Part shown: in pieces, positions 62,467-64,000 of the stretch
Layout: the number at the start of each line of letters is the position of its first letter
Numbering within the stretch: the first letter of the stretch is position 1
Program-made: the position numbers and the translations under genes
Assembly (NCBI RefSeq): GCF_031450785.1
Contig: NZ_JARTWB010000003.1
Coordinates: 496,001 to 560,000, forward strand
Source of the DNA: Caballeronia sp. LZ062
GTDB lineage: Bacteria > Pseudomonadota > Gammaproteobacteria > Burkholderiales > Burkholderiaceae
Length of the DNA: 64,000 nucleotides
Direction: 5' to 3'
Notes under the pieces: model-generated
What the model was told of the DNA's origin: nothing
Database searches by the model: none
What the model saw: the letters and a program-made list of their open reading frames with translations, nothing else

Positions 62467-64000
62467 GACTCGTTTCCTTGCGCGGCCGTCGCTTGCGCGA
62501 GCGTCGATGTTTCACCGGACCCGTATGCGATCGCATCCATGATCGACGCCTCGTTCATCTGCGCACCGTTTAGTTCGGCTACTGTTTCGCCGTCGCGTAT
62601 CACGACTGCGCGGTCGGCCACGGCGGTGAGTTCTTCCAGCTCGGACGCCGACAACAACACCGCCATGCCCGCATCGCGCAACTCGCGCACGATCTTCGCG
62701 ACATCCGCTTTCGCGCCCACGTCGATGCCGCGCGTGGGTTCGTCTAGCAGCAGCAGACGCGGATTCGTCGCGAGCCAGCGCGCGAGCAGCACCTTTTGCT
62801 GATTGCCGCCCGATAGCTCGCGTATCGGCTGATCCGGTGAACGCAGCTTGATGCCGAGCGATGTAATGAAGCCGTCGACGATCTCGCGTTGCTTCGCGAC
62901 ATTCACCACGCCGCGTTTCGTCAGCGCGGGCAGGCAGACGAGCGTGAGGTTGTCACGCACGGAAAGCTCCGGCACGATGCCTTCGGCTTTGCGGTCTTCC
63001 GTGAGATACGCGATGCCGCGTGTGATCGCATCCTTCGGCGACTTGAGCGTGGCGTGCTCGCCGCCGACCGTGAGCGATCCGTGCGAAGGACGATCCGCGC
63101 CGAACAGAAGACGCATGGTTTCCGTGCGACCGGAGCCGAGCAGCCCGGCGAGACCGACCGCTTCGCCCGCATGCACGTCGAGCGATACGTTCGTGACTTT
63201 CGCGCCCGCCGCGAGCGAATGCGCGCTCAACGCGACCGCGCCGCGCTTCGCGAGATTCTCTTCTTTTACCGCGCTGTCCTCGTGCACGACGGCGGCGAGC
63301 GTGCGGCCGAGCATCGTCGTCACGAGCTTGAGCTTGTCCATCTCCTGCATCGTGCTTTCGGCGACGGTCTGGCCGTCGCGCATCACGGTGACGCGGTCGC
63401 AGAGCGCATACAGTTCGTCCAGGCGATGCGACACGAAGATCACCGCGCGTCCGTCGTCGCGCAGACGTCGCACGACGTTGAAGAGCAATTCGACTTCGCG
63501 CTCGTCGAGCGATGACGTCGATTCGTCCATGATGACCATTTTCGCGTCCGAAGACACGGCTCGCGCGAGCGCGACCATCTGCTGGATCGCGGTCGAATAG
63601 TCACGCACCGGCTTCTTCACATCGATATGTAGGCCGAACGATTCGAGTAATTCAGTCGCGCGCCGCTGCACGGTCTTCCAGTCGATGAGGCCGAAGCGGC
63701 GCGGCTCGCGTCCGAGAAAAATGTTCTCGGCGACCGAGCGGAACGGCACGAGGTTGATCTCTTGGTAGATCGTGCTGATGCCTGCTTCGCGCGCTTCCTT
63801 CGGCGTGCGGAAATCCACTTCGCGTCCGTCGAAGCGGATGATGCCTCCGCTCTTGCGATATGCGCCGGTGAGAATCTTGATGAGTGTCGACTTGCCCGCG
63901 CCGTTCTGGCCGATGAGCGCGTGCACTTCACCGGCCGCCACGGTCAGGCGCGCGTGCTTGAGCGCTGCGACGCCGCCGAAGGCAATGTCGATGTCCTGCA
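62463..64000 (-). CDS. ytfR: Sugar ABC transporter double ATPase (YtfR-like), N-terminus off window
   Basis: About 512 residues of the ATPase lie in the window; the gene starts beyond 64000 on this strand. Walker A GQNGAGKSTLIKILTGAY, a degenerate first signature YSTAIQQMVALARAV normal for this class, MDESTSSLDE, then a second domain with GLLGSGRTETMRLLFG and a canonical LSGGNQQKVLLARWL and DEPTRGIDVGAK. It energises sugar uptake by the two permeases. The periplasmic binding protein gene is expected just upstream, outside the window. Confidence 0.88.
   Translation of the reverse strand, partial: QDIDIAFGGVAALKHARLTVAAGEVHALIGQNGAGKSTLIKILTGAYRKSGGIIRFDGREVDFRTPKEAREAGISTIYQEINLVPFRSVAENIFLGREPRRFGLIDWKTVQRRATELLESFGLHIDVKKPVRDYSTAIQQMVALARAVSSDAKMVIMDESTSSLDEREVELLFNVVRRLRDDGRAVIFVSHRLDELYALCDRVTVMRDGQTVAESTMQEMDKLKLVTTMLGRTLAAVVHEDSAVKEENLAKRGAVALSAHSLAAGAKVTNVSLDVHAGEAVGLAGLLGSGRTETMRLLFGADRPSHGSLTVGGEHATLKSPKDAITRGIAYLTEDRKAEGIVPELSVRDNLTLVCLPALTKRGVVNVAKQREIVDGFITSLGIKLRSPDQPIRELSGGNQQKVLLARWLATNPRLLLLDEPTRGIDVGAKADVAKIVRELRDAGMAVLLSASELEELTAVADRAVVIRDGETVAELNGAQMNEASIMDAIAYGSGETSTLAQATAAQGNES

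Overview
The window looks like part of a Burkholderiaceae chromosome of the Caballeronia/Paraburkholderia type. It is GC-rich with strong third-position GC bias and carries many LysR/DeoR regulators, a Burkholderia-type porin, GSTs, Liv-type and sugar ABC transporters, and large hybrid sensor kinases. This is inferred from gene content, not from a marker gene. No tRNA, rRNA, insertion sequence, prophage or CRISPR array was seen.

Layout. 1-8.8 kb: end of an amino-acid permease, an aromatic aminotransferase, small proteins, a membrane PQQ glucose-type dehydrogenase (gcd), a PQQ-repeat lipoprotein and a class III CoA-transferase. 8.9-14.0 kb: a four-carbon acid-sugar locus (KdgT-type permease, DUF1537 kinase with an apparent frameshift, PdxA2-type dehydrogenase) divergent from a DeoR regulator; degenerate tandem copies of the pdxA2 3' end trail behind it. 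14.0-24.1 kb: GAF/PAS hybrid kinase, LysR with a divergent Fe-dependent alcohol dehydrogenase, a 67-aa protein, a urea transporter, a ~50-bp tandem hairpin array leading into a class II aldolase gene, a tautomerase and malate synthase G. 24.2-34.0 kb: a three-subunit molybdenum aldehyde dehydrogenase (PaoABC-like), a nitroreductase, an MHS transporter/LysR/M20 amidohydrolase locus and an EEP-family phosphoesterase. 34.1-41 kb: a DUF4019 protein, HiPIP, two small membrane proteins, an OFA oxalate/formate-type transporter, and an acyl-CoA ligase / ECH-like / two-GST operon. 41-49.5 kb: a Liv-type ABC operon with a fused LivG-LivF ATPase, porin, unknown proteins and an EamA exporter. 49.5-60.4 kb: HAD phosphatase, AroG, EAL-CBS-GGDEF protein, a 1625-residue double hybrid kinase, a TPR protein and an iron-permease-like protein. 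60.5-64 kb: YtfR-YtfT-YjfF-type sugar ABC transporter, cut by the window end.

The strongest unexplained signals are non-coding. First, a ten-unit array (about 20310-20840) of ~50-bp dyad-symmetric units whose last unit supplies the ribosome-binding region of the aldolase gene; a single related hairpin sits at the same place before the Liv binding-protein gene at 41.1 kb. Second, the decayed tandem copies of the pdxA2 tail at 8939-9583. A 37-aa gene at 5387-5500, with a good promoter and a perfect 14-bp palindrome at its predicted start site, is the best candidate for an overlooked regulated small protein.
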